Translations under genes and position numbers: made by a program
The notes under the pieces: model-generated
Told to the model about the DNA's origin: nothing
The model's input: the letters and a program-made list of their open reading frames with translations, nothing else
The model's database searches: none
Shown: one piece after another, positions 53,473 to 62,267 of the stretch
Numbering within the stretch: position 1 is the stretch's first letter
How the letters are laid out: the number at the start of each line of letters is the position of its first letter
Assembly: GCA_913019975.1 (NCBI GenBank)
Contig: CAJWBH010000010.1
Location: 1 to 64,000 of the forward strand
From: Thalassolituus maritimus
GTDB lineage: Bacteria; Pseudomonadota; Gammaproteobacteria; Pseudomonadales; Oceanobacteraceae
DNA: 64,000 bases
Direction: 5' to 3'

Positions 53473-54599
53473 TTCATGGTTCCATTCAGGAGCTCAATAT
53501 AGCCCTGCTTTACTGCATTCATGGAAAAATCCTGCGCTCGTTCTTTCGCTTTACGTGCATAGTGCTGTCGCATTTCTTCTATAGTGAACACACTCAAAGC
53601 GGCAGCCATTGCCTCTTCATTGCGAGTGGGTGTCAATAGGCCCCACTCTGCCTGAACTGCAGAGGTGACTGGCTTGGCCAAGCCGGGCGCGAGTATTTCT
53701 CTAGGGCCCGAAGGGCAATCTGTTGATATAACAGGCACCCCCAGAGTCATTGCTTCAACGAGCGAGTTAGGAAAGCCTTCTGCATTAGAAGCAGACACAT
53801 AAAATTGCGCTTTTGCAATGTATGGATAAGGATTTTTACAGAAGCCTTCGAGCCGAATTTTATAATCCGATATCTCGTTGTAAGCATCGACCTCTTGCTG
53901 GAGCATATCACGGTCAGGGCCCTCCCCCAGAATAAGAAGGTCGCACTGAGGCTGAGCAAGGCGCCAGGCACGCAGCAGCATGGTGACGTTTTTATTGGGG
54001 ACCAGCCGACCTATGGCTATCGCAAATGGCCTGTCGCTGATAGATGCTACCGATTCCTGTGAAAGTTCATATAGTTCAGAATGATCATAGCCGTTGTAGA
54101 CGACTGAGCACTTCCTTTCATTTACGCTGAAGTTTTGAACAAGATCTTCTTTTACACCACCAGAAACCGCAACAACCCGATTTGGAAGCGGGTAAAGTAA
54201 CCTGACCATCAGTTTTTGTATGAATGCAAACCGACCCGTCAGGTGATGAGTGGTATTTACCCGCTCACTTATGATCACAGGGATGCGCATTAGCTTGCAG
54301 ACAACCGAAGCGGCGAGGTTAGCGCGAGTCAGGTACGAGACTACAGCGTCAGGTTTTATGGCCCGAATTACTGACGCCAACCCCGTAACGCTTTTTAAAA
54401 GACTGCCTTGAGCACTTAGCGTCGTTACTTTTACCGAGGCTGGAACAACTTGCTCTACCTCGTAATCATCAAGCAACACCAAGTGGAACTCTTTATCGGC
54501 AGCCCAGGCATCACCACTGAGAGCGACAAGCAACCTGGATAAGGCCCTCTCAGCTCCACCGCCCTCAAGTGAGTTTATAACAAACAATATTCTTTTCAC
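53469..54599 (-). CDS. Glycosyltransferase, family 4 type (GGGAERAL group)
   Basis: A 376-residue GT-B enzyme with N-terminal ILFVINSLEGGGAERALSRL and donor site SNAEGFPNSLVEAMTLGVPV (E-x7-E). It is a relative of the gene at 41.2-42.4 kb (both have INSL/I..GGAERAL, SVICERM / VIISERV and VSGGVKEDLVQNF-type stretches). The start is GTG 54599. It lies 3 bp after the epimerase stop and overlaps the next transferase, so it is translated as part of the operon from 55.6 kb. Confidence 0.88.
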   Translation of the reverse strand: MKRILFVINSLEGGGAERALSRLLVALSGDAWAADKEFHLVLLDDYEVEQVVPASVKVTTLSAQGSLLKSVTGLASVIRAIKPDAVVSYLTRANLAASVVCKLMRIPVIISERVNTTHHLTGRFAFIQKLMVRLLYPLPNRVVAVSGGVKEDLVQNFSVNERKCSVVYNGYDHSELYELSQESVASISDRPFAIAIGRLVPNKNVTMLLRAWRLAQPQCDLLILGEGPDRDMLQQEVDAYNEISDYKIRLEGFCKNPYPYIAKAQFYVSASNAEGFPNSLVEAMTLGVPVISTDCPSGPREILAPGLAKPVTSAVQAEWGLLTPTRNEEAMAAALSVFTIEEMRQHYARKAKERAQDFSMNAVKQGYIELLNGTMK

Positions 54600-54602
54600 G
54601 GG

Positions 54603-55616
54603 TTAACCTTGTGGTGACTGGCTAGCGGCGTACTCTTGATACCAATCAACAAACCTGGATATCCCAGCACTGAGAGCAGTTGATGGGCTCACGCCCGTCA
54701 CATCAACCAGATCATCTATGTCGGCATAGGTCCTTATGACATCACCATCCTGCATCGGTAGGTATATTTTCTCTGCCTCTCGGTCACATGCCGATTCAAC
54801 TGATTGAATAAACTCACTTAGCTCTACCGGCTGGTTGTTACCAATATTATAAATTTTATACGGTGCTGTACTGATGGCCGGGCTATCGGTCAGTTGTGCC
54901 GCGCCTTCTGGAATAATGTCTGTAACCGCGACGACTCCATCGACGATGTCATCGATGTAAGTGAAGTCGCGCTGCATCTTGCCATGGTTAAACACTTTAA
55001 TAGGGTTACCGTTCAATATCGCCTCAGTAAACAACCATGGCGCCATGTCGGGACGACCCGCAGGCCCATACACGGTAAAGAAACGAAGGCCAGTCGTGGG
55101 GATGCCATACAGGTGCGAGTATGAGTGAGCCATCAACTCATTAGACTTTTTAGTCGCGGCATACAAAGACACAGGATGGTCAACGTTATCACCCGTCGAA
55201 AATGGAATCTTGGGGTTCATACCATACACCGAACTAGAGGAAGCGTAGACAAGGTGATCTACCTTGTTGTGCCTGCAGCCTTCCAGGATGGTCATCATGC
55301 CAACCAGGTTGCTGTCTACATAGTCAAATGGAGCTTCAAGGGAATAGCGAACGCCCGCTTGTGCGGCAAGGTGGATGACCTTCTCAAACTGTTCCTCTTT
55401 AAATAACGCGGCAATACTCTCTCGATCTGCGAGGTCCATCTTAACAAAACGGAAATTCTCGAAAGGCTTGATCTGTTCCAGCCGCCAGTGCTTGAGTCGC
55501 ACGTCGTAGTATGTGTTCAGGTTATCCAATCCGACAACCTCGTGACCAGCTTCGAGAAGCCGCTTTGCTGTGTACATTCCTATGAATCCAGCGGCGCCCG
55601 TTACGAGTACTTTCAT
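54603..55616 (-). CDS. UDP-glucuronate 4-epimerase-like NAD-dependent epimerase
   Basis: A 337-residue short-chain epimerase. The NAD motif is VLVTGAAGFIGMYTAKRLLE, the uronate-epimerase hallmark GLDNLNTYYDVRLKHWRLEQ follows, and the catalytic Tyr-x-x-x-Lys is in PVSLYAATKKSNELMAHSY. FFTVYGPAGRPDMAPWLFTE is also diagnostic for the CapI/UDP-GlcA 4-epimerase group. It would convert UDP-GlcA from Ugd into UDP-GalA. It heads the tight operon down to 49.1 kb. Confidence 0.9.
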   Translation of the reverse strand: MKVLVTGAAGFIGMYTAKRLLEAGHEVVGLDNLNTYYDVRLKHWRLEQIKPFENFRFVKMDLADRESIAALFKEEQFEKVIHLAAQAGVRYSLEAPFDYVDSNLVGMMTILEGCRHNKVDHLVYASSSSVYGMNPKIPFSTGDNVDHPVSLYAATKKSNELMAHSYSHLYGIPTTGLRFFTVYGPAGRPDMAPWLFTEAILNGNPIKVFNHGKMQRDFTYIDDIVDGVVAVTDIIPEGAAQLTDSPAISTAPYKIYNIGNNQPVELSEFIQSVESACDREAEKIYLPMQDGDVIRTYADIDDLVDVTGVSPSTALSAGISRFVDWYQEYAASQSPQG

Positions 55617-55722
55617 TTGTTTACTTCCTTCTTGAGCGGCAACCTTTGAGTATGATTAGCTACTCGCTACGTCCTTAAGAGAAAACTGAACAAACTCGCA
55701 CAGAGTCAATTAGTCTTACTCA

Positions 55723-56322
55723 TCAGAGGATCTGGTGTTCTTTTAAATAGGATATGACTTGGTTTACACACTCTTCGACCGACATGGTCGATGTATCCAG
55801 CGTTACTTCAGGTGCCTCTGGAGGCTCGTACTCTGAGTCAATACCAGTGAAATTCTTAATCTGTCCTGAGCGTGCTTTCTTGTACAGGCCTTTAGGATCT
55901 CGTTGCTCACAGGTTTCAAGGGGGGTACTCATGTGCACTTCAACGAATTCACCTTCCTCAACCAGATCGCGCACTAACTGACGCTCGGCTCTGAAAGGTG
56001 ATATGAACGCAGTGACTACTATCAGCCCTGCATCAACAAAGAGCTTAGACATTTCACCGATACGACGAATGTTCTCTATCCGATCTTCGTCAGTAAAACC
56101 AAGGTCTTTGTTAAGGCCGTGCCGGACGTTGTCTCCGTCGAGTAGGTAGGTATGCTGCTTCAGCTCGGCCAGCCGGTGCTCAACGGCATTCGCGATCGTG
56201 GACTTACCTGATCCGCTAAACCCAGTGAACCAGACGATGCATGGGCGCTGAGCTTTATGGGCACAACGGCTCTCTTTCGTGACCTTCGAGTCGTGCCATA
56301 CTACATTGGTTGCTACTGTCAT
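55723..56322 (-). CDS. cysC: Adenylyl-sulfate (APS) kinase
   Basis: Phosphorylates APS to PAPS, the sulfate donor. The 199-residue protein has the P-loop IVWFTGFSGSGKSTIANAVE, the LLDGDNVRHGLNKDLGF segment and AFISPFRAERQLVRDL, all canonical for CysC. No cysD or cysN adjoins it, so it is not part of an ordinary sulfate-assimilation operon. Its location upstream of the polymer operon, in a locus with two sulfotransferase-like genes, suggests it provides PAPS for polymer sulfation. A 106-bp gap separates it from the epimerase. Confidence 0.94.
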   Translation of the reverse strand: MTVATNVVWHDSKVTKESRCAHKAQRPCIVWFTGFSGSGKSTIANAVEHRLAELKQHTYLLDGDNVRHGLNKDLGFTDEDRIENIRRIGEMSKLFVDAGLIVVTAFISPFRAERQLVRDLVEEGEFVEVHMSTPLETCEQRDPKGLYKKARSGQIKNFTGIDSEYEPPEAPEVTLDTSTMSVEECVNQVISYLKEHQIL

Positions 56323-56437
56323 GAGACTCCCTGCACTTCTGCGCTTCTACTGGCTTTCGCTATGGGTCGAAAGGTACCCCAAACTGCACCAGTTTGGAAC
56401 ATGCCAATGCTAGACAATTGGCGGCCAACGGAGAATG

Positions 56438-57400
56438 TCAGGCGTAGGTGCATTCCAAAGCTTGCCAAAAGACTGGCAAGTCTTTTTCTGCAATGTCATT
56501 AATTCCTGCTGCGCCCTTTCGGCCACCGCCTCCGAACTGCATGGCAAGGCTATCTGCGCCTGCAGGGTTGTTCTTCGGGGCACGTATGCTTATCTGATAA
56601 TGCCCTTGCTTATCAGGCAATGCGGTCAGAATTGCATGGGCGCGGTCGGGATGCCTGTTTGCCAATTCATTGCCTAACACGCCACTCACACGTCGGGCCC
56701 AGCGCTCATCTGGCAAGGCGATCATTGCCGCCGTCTCACTCTCTTGATCTGGTTTAATGGTAATTCCTTTAGCCATGTCGTCATCGTAGCCAGTAGTCAG
56801 GGTGTTAAATACCTCAGTTTCCTTGGCGATGAATTCAAATGGGCTTTCATAGCATACTGCCACCTGGTAAAGCGCGGCTGGAGTGTAGTAGAGGTCCGCC
56901 TCAGTATTGCCGTAGCCGTTATAATTCATGACAACCCCCAGACGGCTCAGTAACGCCGTTTGCTCAGGCGACAGACCTAGCTGCTGGCAGTACTCGTTGG
57001 CAGCGGCAAGCATGTTATCGCCGAAGGCTGCAACAATGGCCCACTCTCGGTACCTTCCCCCCAGGTAGTAATCAACAATAAGGCCTGTGCATGTGTTCGA
57101 TGCAGTATTGATGTGAGCATCGAGCCCCTTGTGTTCAGGGATGTCACCGGCACGGTGATGATCTGCGTAAAAAACCTTTACTCCATCGCGCAGTGCATGC
57201 CGCAATGCTTCTTGATTCTTCTCCATTGATATATCAAGTACTGTCGCTGTATCGCCTTCGGCAAACGCCACCTTACTGAGCAACTTTATATCCCGTTTAA
57301 CCCCGGTGATAAGAACCGAGCTGCGTGGCTCAGCAAGCCGTAACTGTATAAGGGCGCATATGCCATCTGCATCGCCGTTGAATATATCGTAGTGAGCCAT
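56438..57400 (-). CDS. DHH-family phosphoesterase
   Basis: A 320-residue protein of the DHH/DHHA1 superfamily. The N-terminal metal site DIFNGDADGICALIQLRL, VFYADHHRAGDIP (the DHH motif) and the C-terminal FGGGGRKGAAGIN (DHHA1) are present. Relatives include nanoRNases, c-di-AMP phosphodiesterases and RecJ; this small stand-alone form most resembles the oligonucleotide or 3'-phospho-nucleotide hydrolases. A role in removing PAP made by sulfotransfer is attractive but not shown. It is 115 bp upstream of cysC on the same strand. Confidence 0.85.
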   Translation of the reverse strand: MAHYDIFNGDADGICALIQLRLAEPRSSVLITGVKRDIKLLSKVAFAEGDTATVLDISMEKNQEALRHALRDGVKVFYADHHRAGDIPEHKGLDAHINTASNTCTGLIVDYYLGGRYREWAIVAAFGDNMLAAANEYCQQLGLSPEQTALLSRLGVVMNYNGYGNTEADLYYTPAALYQVAVCYESPFEFIAKETEVFNTLTTGYDDDMAKGITIKPDQESETAAMIALPDERWARRVSGVLGNELANRHPDRAHAILTALPDKQGHYQISIRAPKNNPAGADSLAMQFGGGGRKGAAGINDIAEKDLPVFWQALECTYA

Positions 57401-57556
57401 AAAGTAATGCCTGTAAGGATTTGCGCGGATAGTATGAAATTGCTACCACCACGGCAATTGCTTGCTTTGTTAGAAGTTCGTTTTTGGCCTGAACGTAAAT
57501 AACGTGTCAAACCGAGTGTTTTGCTCATTTTTTAACCACATGTAGTTTCCCGCGGC

Positions 57557-57585
57557 TTGGCACTGCTACCACTAAGGCGTAAACT
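57557..57585 (+). promoter_or_regulatory. Candidate sigma-70 promoter of the Ala-rich secreted protein gene
   Basis: TTGGCA, 17 nt, TAAACT: a fair -35/-10 pair at ideal spacing, with the predicted start site near 57592, about 35 bp before the ATG. The match is not perfect and alternatives may exist in the 226-bp gap. Confidence 0.4.
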
Positions 57586-57626
57586 ACAGACTAATAAAGT
57601 TTTCGCGCCAGCGGAGGAACCGACTC

Positions 57627-58211
57627 ATGCGCAAGTTTATAGCTACAGCGGCACTGATTGCCTGCATGCCAATGATGGCTCTAGCCGAGGAGCCAGCTCA
57701 GCCGAACGCTGATGCCGCCCAATCTGAACAAGTGACCATCGGTCAGATGATGAGCGAAAATGGTTTGAGTGCTCTGCAAGCAGTTCAGGCTGCAATGACC
57801 GCAGATCCAACGCTATCTTTAACAGACGCCCTTGCGCAGGCTGCTCAGGCAGGTGCCAGTGCGGATGAGCTTCTTCAAGCGGCTCTGGCGATGACCGGAG
57901 ACAACGAGACTCTGGCTCTGCAAGCGCTGTTTGATGCGGCCGAATCCGTTGGTGACGAAGTTCTTTCAATTGCTGCTGTTCGCACTGCAGCTGTGAACGC
58001 TGAGATCAGTAACGATGTAATTGAGGCAGCCCTTGAGGGTGCAGGCCTTCCAGCGACAGCAGGAGGTGCGACAGCACAGAATGAAGGCGACACTGGCCAG
58101 CAAGACAACACCAACCAGACTAACACTGGCTTTGGTGGCGATACTGGTGCAGACAGTGTGAACGGCGGTGTAAATCCTCCTCCAGCACGAACAGGTCAGC
58201 CAATCAGTTGA
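57627..58211 (+). CDS. Secreted alanine-rich protein of unknown function
   Basis: A 194-residue protein with a signal peptide (RKFIATAALIACMPMMALA, cleaved about residue 20). I do not recognise the family. The mature part is acidic and alanine/glutamine-rich, with repeated short helices of similar build (LSALQAVQAAMTADPTL, LTDALAQAAQAGASADELL, ETLALQALFDAAESVGDEVL). A Gly/Asn/Thr-rich tail (NTNQTNTGFGGDTGAD) follows with a Pro-rich end. GGAGGA is 8 nt upstream, and a strong terminator follows. It is monocistronic, in opposite orientation to the DHH gene. Periplasmic or extracellular location is predicted. Confidence 0.8.
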   Translation: MRKFIATAALIACMPMMALAEEPAQPNADAAQSEQVTIGQMMSENGLSALQAVQAAMTADPTLSLTDALAQAAQAGASADELLQAALAMTGDNETLALQALFDAAESVGDEVLSIAAVRTAAVNAEISNDVIEAALEGAGLPATAGGATAQNEGDTGQQDNTNQTNTGFGGDTGADSVNGGVNPPPARTGQPIS

Positions 58212-58229
58212 AGATTATGACCAACCAAA

Positions 58230-58257
58230 AACCCGGCTTATGCCGGGTTTTTTTTTA
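58230..58257 (+). terminator. Rho-independent terminator after the Ala-rich gene
   Basis: ACCCGGC-TTAT-GCCGGGT forms a perfect 7-bp stem followed by T8-9. It begins 19 bp after the stop codon. Confidence 0.93.
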
Positions 58258-58306
58258 ACTTAGGGTTGGGATATCATCTCGAATCACTCAATAAGGACTC
58301 CCTTTG

Positions 58307-59647
58307 ATGGATCGCTGGACTGCCTTTTGTGCCCTCATTTTCCTACTACCTTTACCATTTGGGCTTGATACCGCTTGGGCGTGGAATCTAGCGGGTGCAG
58401 CTGTATTCTCACTATTGGCATTGGAGCTAAGTGCACTGGGTAGGAAGCAAAGAAGCCTTGCTTTACCAACTCTTCCGTTACCAGTAGCATTGAAGCAAGC
58501 TCGTATATCACTGCTACTCATTTGGGGGGTTCAGTTATATTGCCTGATTCAGTGGTTGCTATGGTCGATTACCCCTCACGACTCCTTACTCTCGTTACAG
58601 AAGGGCCTGACTTACGCGGGGGCGTATACATTAACCTTACTTCTAGTTAATTCCCGGCAAAGACTAAACCAACTGATGTGGGTTATTGTCCTTACTGCAT
58701 CGCTACAAGCTATGTATGGCGCATTTATGACGCTAACCGGGATTGAATACGGCTTTTTTGCTGAAAAAGAGAAGTTTAAGGGGGTCGCCACTGGTACTTA
58801 CCTAAACCGGAACCATCTGGCAGGTCTTCTGGAAATGTCGATTGCTGTAGGTATAGGCTTGCTTCTAGCAAAGCCCACGATCTACTCCGGCAGCGTTAGA
58901 CAGAAGCTCAGGACTTTTATTCGTCTACTTCTCAGTAACAAGGTTATTCTTCGGCTACTGCTCGCAGTACTCGTTATTGCCCTTGTTCTGACTCGATCAA
59001 GGATGGGGAATACAGCCTTTTTCGCAAGTCTCATGGTTGCGGGAGCCATCGCTTTACTGCTGATGCGCAACAAGACAACAGCAACGACTATTCTACTCGG
59101 CAGTCTGTTAGTGATAGATATCGCTATCGTGGGTGCATTCTTCGGAGTCGACAAGGTAGCCGAGCGTTTGCAGAATACATCATCACAAACGGAGAGCCGC
59201 GACGAGGTAACCCGTGACACCTTCGACATATTTCTGGAGCAACCCCTAACAGGCATTGGTGCTGGCACCTTCACACATGCATACCCTTCGCTAAAGAGTA
59301 GTGATATTACCTCGACCGCATATTACAACAATGCCCACAATGACTACGTGCAATTCCTGGCTGAGTTTGGCCTTCCGGCAACGGCAGCGCTAGCCTTCAT
59401 CGTGCTCTGGTCACTCTGGCAAAGTATCGTGACGATGCGCGTGAGAAATAGCCATTTGTACCAGGGAGCAGGATTTACTGTAACTATGGCAATAGTGGCC
59501 ATCGGGATTCACTCTATCGTCGACTTCAACCTCCAAATACCTGCTAACGCTATGATTTTTGTGATATTACTGGCTCTAGCACCGATAGCTCGTTGGACTC
59601 CACACTCAACCTCTGGTCGCCGCAGGCGCTCGGCCCGGACTGAATAA
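58307..59647 (+). CDS. O-antigen ligase/polymerase (Wzy_C) family membrane protein
   Basis: A 446-residue inner-membrane protein with about 11-12 hydrophobic spans. The Wzy_C signature is in the large periplasmic loop: LTGIGAGTFTHAYPSL and YYNNAHNDYVQFLAEFGLPA. It could be a second polymer polymerase, a lipid-A O-antigen ligase, or a PglL-type protein ligase; the sequence alone does not decide. The start is ATG 58307 (AAGGA about 9 nt upstream); a TTG directly before is possible. It shares a base with the next gene start (TAATG). It is over 6 kb from the main operon and on the other strand. Confidence 0.85.
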   Translation: MDRWTAFCALIFLLPLPFGLDTAWAWNLAGAAVFSLLALELSALGRKQRSLALPTLPLPVALKQARISLLLIWGVQLYCLIQWLLWSITPHDSLLSLQKGLTYAGAYTLTLLLVNSRQRLNQLMWVIVLTASLQAMYGAFMTLTGIEYGFFAEKEKFKGVATGTYLNRNHLAGLLEMSIAVGIGLLLAKPTIYSGSVRQKLRTFIRLLLSNKVILRLLLAVLVIALVLTRSRMGNTAFFASLMVAGAIALLLMRNKTTATTILLGSLLVIDIAIVGAFFGVDKVAERLQNTSSQTESRDEVTRDTFDIFLEQPLTGIGAGTFTHAYPSLKSSDITSTAYYNNAHNDYVQFLAEFGLPATAALAFIVLWSLWQSIVTMRVRNSHLYQGAGFTVTMAIVAIGIHSIVDFNLQIPANAMIFVILLALAPIARWTPHSTSGRRRRSARTE

Positions 59648-60306
59648 TGAAATTACAAGCCTCACGACTAAAACTTCCCCCAAATACAGTAGGCTCAGAT
59701 TACGTTGTCGGTGATATACATGGGCATGTAACACAGTTACTCAGTAGCCTGGAGGATATTAACTTCAATAAAGAGTCTGATCGTCTGATTTGCGTTGGTG
59801 ATTTGATTGATCGCGGCCCAGAGTCAATTGAGGCAATCGAACTTCTAGATGAGCCATGGTTTTATGCTGTTATGGGTAATCATGAGTACCTTATGCTGAG
59901 TGGTATGAGGCACAAAAACAGCAAAGATCGAATGGTATGGTTAAAGAACGGTGGTGAGTGGGTGATGCACTCTACGCCGTCAGACTGGGAAGGCTGGTTA
60001 GATAAAATAGAAACACTCCCAGTAACGATTGAAGTGAGTACTACTACCGGGGTCACTTATGGCATCGTGCACGCTGACTTTCCTGGCATCCACTGGGATG
60101 ATTTTGAGAGGTTTGATCAGGCACAACTTTACCGCTGTATCTGGTCACGTAGTAACTTTAACAGCCGCTCAGAACATAGAATCCAAGGAATCGATTATCT
60201 GTTTCATGGGCACTGCATCAGTGACTTTGAGCTGAAGCTCGGTAATCGCTACTACATTGAGCCCGGTGTGTTCCTCGGCAATGACTTTATCATCAAGAAG
60301 CTTTGA
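59647..60306 (+). CDS. PPP-family metallophosphoesterase (PrpA/PrpB or lambda-type phosphatase)
   Basis: A 219-residue soluble phosphatase with the three PPP motifs in order: VVGDIHGHVTQLL (about 22), CVGDLIDRGPESIEA (about 50) and VMGNHEYLML (about 78). The C-terminal metal histidines are in YGIVHADFPG and LFHGHCISDFE. The length equals small bacterial Ser/Thr or Tyr phosphatases of the PrpA type. The ATG overlaps the Wzy-like stop, so the two are translationally coupled. It might act on a phosphotyrosine of the Wzc kinase, but this is speculative. Confidence 0.88.
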   Translation: MKLQASRLKLPPNTVGSDYVVGDIHGHVTQLLSSLEDINFNKESDRLICVGDLIDRGPESIEAIELLDEPWFYAVMGNHEYLMLSGMRHKNSKDRMVWLKNGGEWVMHSTPSDWEGWLDKIETLPVTIEVSTTTGVTYGIVHADFPGIHWDDFERFDQAQLYRCIWSRSNFNSRSEHRIQGIDYLFHGHCISDFELKLGNRYYIEPGVFLGNDFIIKKL

Positions 60307-60433
60307 GGCTGTCAGTCTGGTCTTTTATTGACAATATGACAAATTGAGCCATAATCCAGAGTATTCAATCTGATGCCTAAGTATTGGTTATGTCGGATTA
60401 TGGATTTGGCTGCTTCTTGAGGAGTGGTTCCTG

Positions 60434-60455
60434 CGGCTCCTTCGGGGGCCTTTTT
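60434..60455 (+). terminator. Terminator after the phosphatase operon
   Basis: GGCTCC-TTCG-GGGGCC (with one G-U pair and a UUCG tetraloop) followed by six Ts, 128 bp after the phosphatase stop. A second, wider inverted repeat (CCATAATCC at 60349-60357 and GGATTATGG at 60395-60403) lies just before it. Confidence 0.75.
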
Positions 60456-60474
60456 TGTGGGTGTAGGATTTCGG

Positions 60475-61580
60475 TTATCGCGAATAGCCTCCGGCTGATT
60501 CGCTCCCACAGGGGAAAATCCTGATTCGTTCCTCATACCGCTACACCATATAAGCACTTCAGGAGCTTTACTTGAACTTTGTGGGAGCTATTCAGCCAGC
60601 TTGTCTGGCTAATAGCGATTGGGGTATCGCGAATAGCCTCCGGCTGATTCGCTCCCACAGGGTAAAACTTCTGATTCACTCCCACAGGGTAAAACTTCTG
60701 ATTCACTCCCACAGGGGAAAATCCTGATTCGTTCCTCATACCGCTACACCATATAAGCACTTCAGGAGCTTTACTTGAACTTTGTGGGAGCTATTCAGCC
60801 AGCTTGTCTGGCTAATAGCGATTGGGGTATCGCGAATAGCCTCCGGCTGATTCGCTCCCACAGGGTAAAACTTCTGATTCACTCCCACAGGGTAAAACTT
60901 CTGATTCACTCCCACAGGGGAAAATCCTGATTCGTTCCTCATACCGCTACACCATATAAGCACTTCAGGAGCTTTACTTGAACTTTGTGGGAGCTATTCA
61001 GCCAGCTTGTCTGGCTAATAGCGATTGGGGTATCGCGAATAGCCTCCGGCTGATTCGCTCCCACAGGGTAAATCTTCTGATTCGCTCCCACAGGGTAGAA
61101 CTTCTGATTCACTCCCACAGGGGCGAAATCCTGATTCGTTCCTAATACCTCTACACCCTAGGAGCGCTTGAAGCGGTTTGCTTAGACTTTGTGGGAGCTA
61201 TTCAGCCAGCTTGCCTGGCTAATAGCGATTGGGGTATCGCGAATAGCCTTCGGCTGATTCACTCCCACAGGGGAAAACCCTGATTCACTCCCACAGGGGA
61301 AAACCCTGATTCGCTCCCACAGGGTAGAACTTCTGATTCGTTCCTAATACCTCTACACCCTAGGAGCGCTTCAAGCGGTTTGCTTAGACTTTGTGGGAGC
61401 TATTCAGCCAGCTTGCCTGGCTAATAGCGATTGGGGTATCGCGAATAGCCTCCGGCTGATTCGCTCCCACAGGGAAGAAATCCTAATTCGCTCCCACAGG
61501 ATAGAACTTCTGATTCGCTCCCACAGGGGAAAACTTCTGATTCACTCCCACAGGGGAAAATCCTGATCCCCTCCTACATG
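60475..61580. repeat. Tandem ~203-bp REPIN array, reverse orientation
   Basis: Units start at 60475, 60625, 60828, 61031, 61235 and 61437, most 202-204 bp apart. Each holds the REP read on the minus strand (TATCGCGAATAGCCTCCGGC ... CTCCCACAGGG) and one to three copies of a short CTGATTC(A/G)CTCCCACAGGG tail. A unique-looking 70-bp filler and the partner REP (GTGGGAGCTATTCAGCCAGC) complete it. The second, third and fourth units are nearly identical over 200 bp, so the amplification is recent. Frames encoding repeated MLIWCSGMRNESGF-type peptides are artefacts of the repeat. No gene. Confidence 0.93.
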
Positions 61581-61589
61581 GAAAATGAC

Positions 61590-62262
61590 CACCGTGTCGT
61601 GGAAGTGAGTCGCTTCATCTAACCTTGTGGGAGCGAATCAACTCTTCTTACCCGTGGGAGCGAATCAGCTTTTTTACCCCCTGTGGGAGCGAATCAGCTT
61701 TTTTACCCCCCGTGGGAGCGAATCAGCCGAAGGCTATTCGCGATAAACCCCATCGCTATTAGCCAGGCAATCTGGCTGAATAGCTCCTACACGAAAAACT
61801 ACCATTGTGTCGTGGAAGTGAGTCGCTTCATCTAATCTTGCCGGAGCAAACCAGCTCTTTACACTGTGGGAGCGAATCAGCTTTTTTACCCTGTGGGAGC
61901 GAATCAGCCGAAGGCTATTCGCGATAACTCCCATCGCTATTAGCCAGGCAAGCTGGCTGAATAGCTCCTACATGGAAAATGACCACCGTGTCGTGAAAGT
62001 GAGTCGCTTCATCTAATCTTGCCGGAGCAAACCAGCTCTTTACTCTGTGGGAGCAAACCAGCTTTTCTACCCCCTGTGGGAGCGAATCAGCCGAAGGCTA
62101 TTCGCGATACCCCCATCGCTATTAGCCAGGCAAGCTGGCTGAATAGCTCCTACATGGAAAATGACCACCGTGTCGTGGAAGTGAGTCGCTTCATCTAACC
62201 ATGTGGGAGCGAATCAACTCTTCTTACCCGTGGGAGCGAATCAGCCGAAGGCTATTCGCGAT
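61590..62262. repeat. Tandem ~190-bp REPIN array next to the RAYT 3' end
   Basis: Forward-orientation units marked by GTGTCGTGGAAGTGAGTCGC at about 61591, 61806, 61987 and 62169. They carry one to four single heads (GTGGGAGCGAATCAGC followed by short T/C-rich filler) and one full REPIN (GCCGAAGGCTATTCGCGATA ... GAATAGCTCCTACA). The last REP (62230-62262) ends 5 bp from the stop of the RAYT gene. Orientation is opposite to the array at 60.5-61.6 kb, so the two arrays meet head to head near 61.58 kb. Confidence 0.92.
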
Positions 62263-62267
62263 ACTGC

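Noticed and set aside
60312..60963. Three related open frames with the MLIWCSGMRNESGF start
   Set aside because: They are translations of the 203-bp repeat on the minus strand, with no ribosome site.
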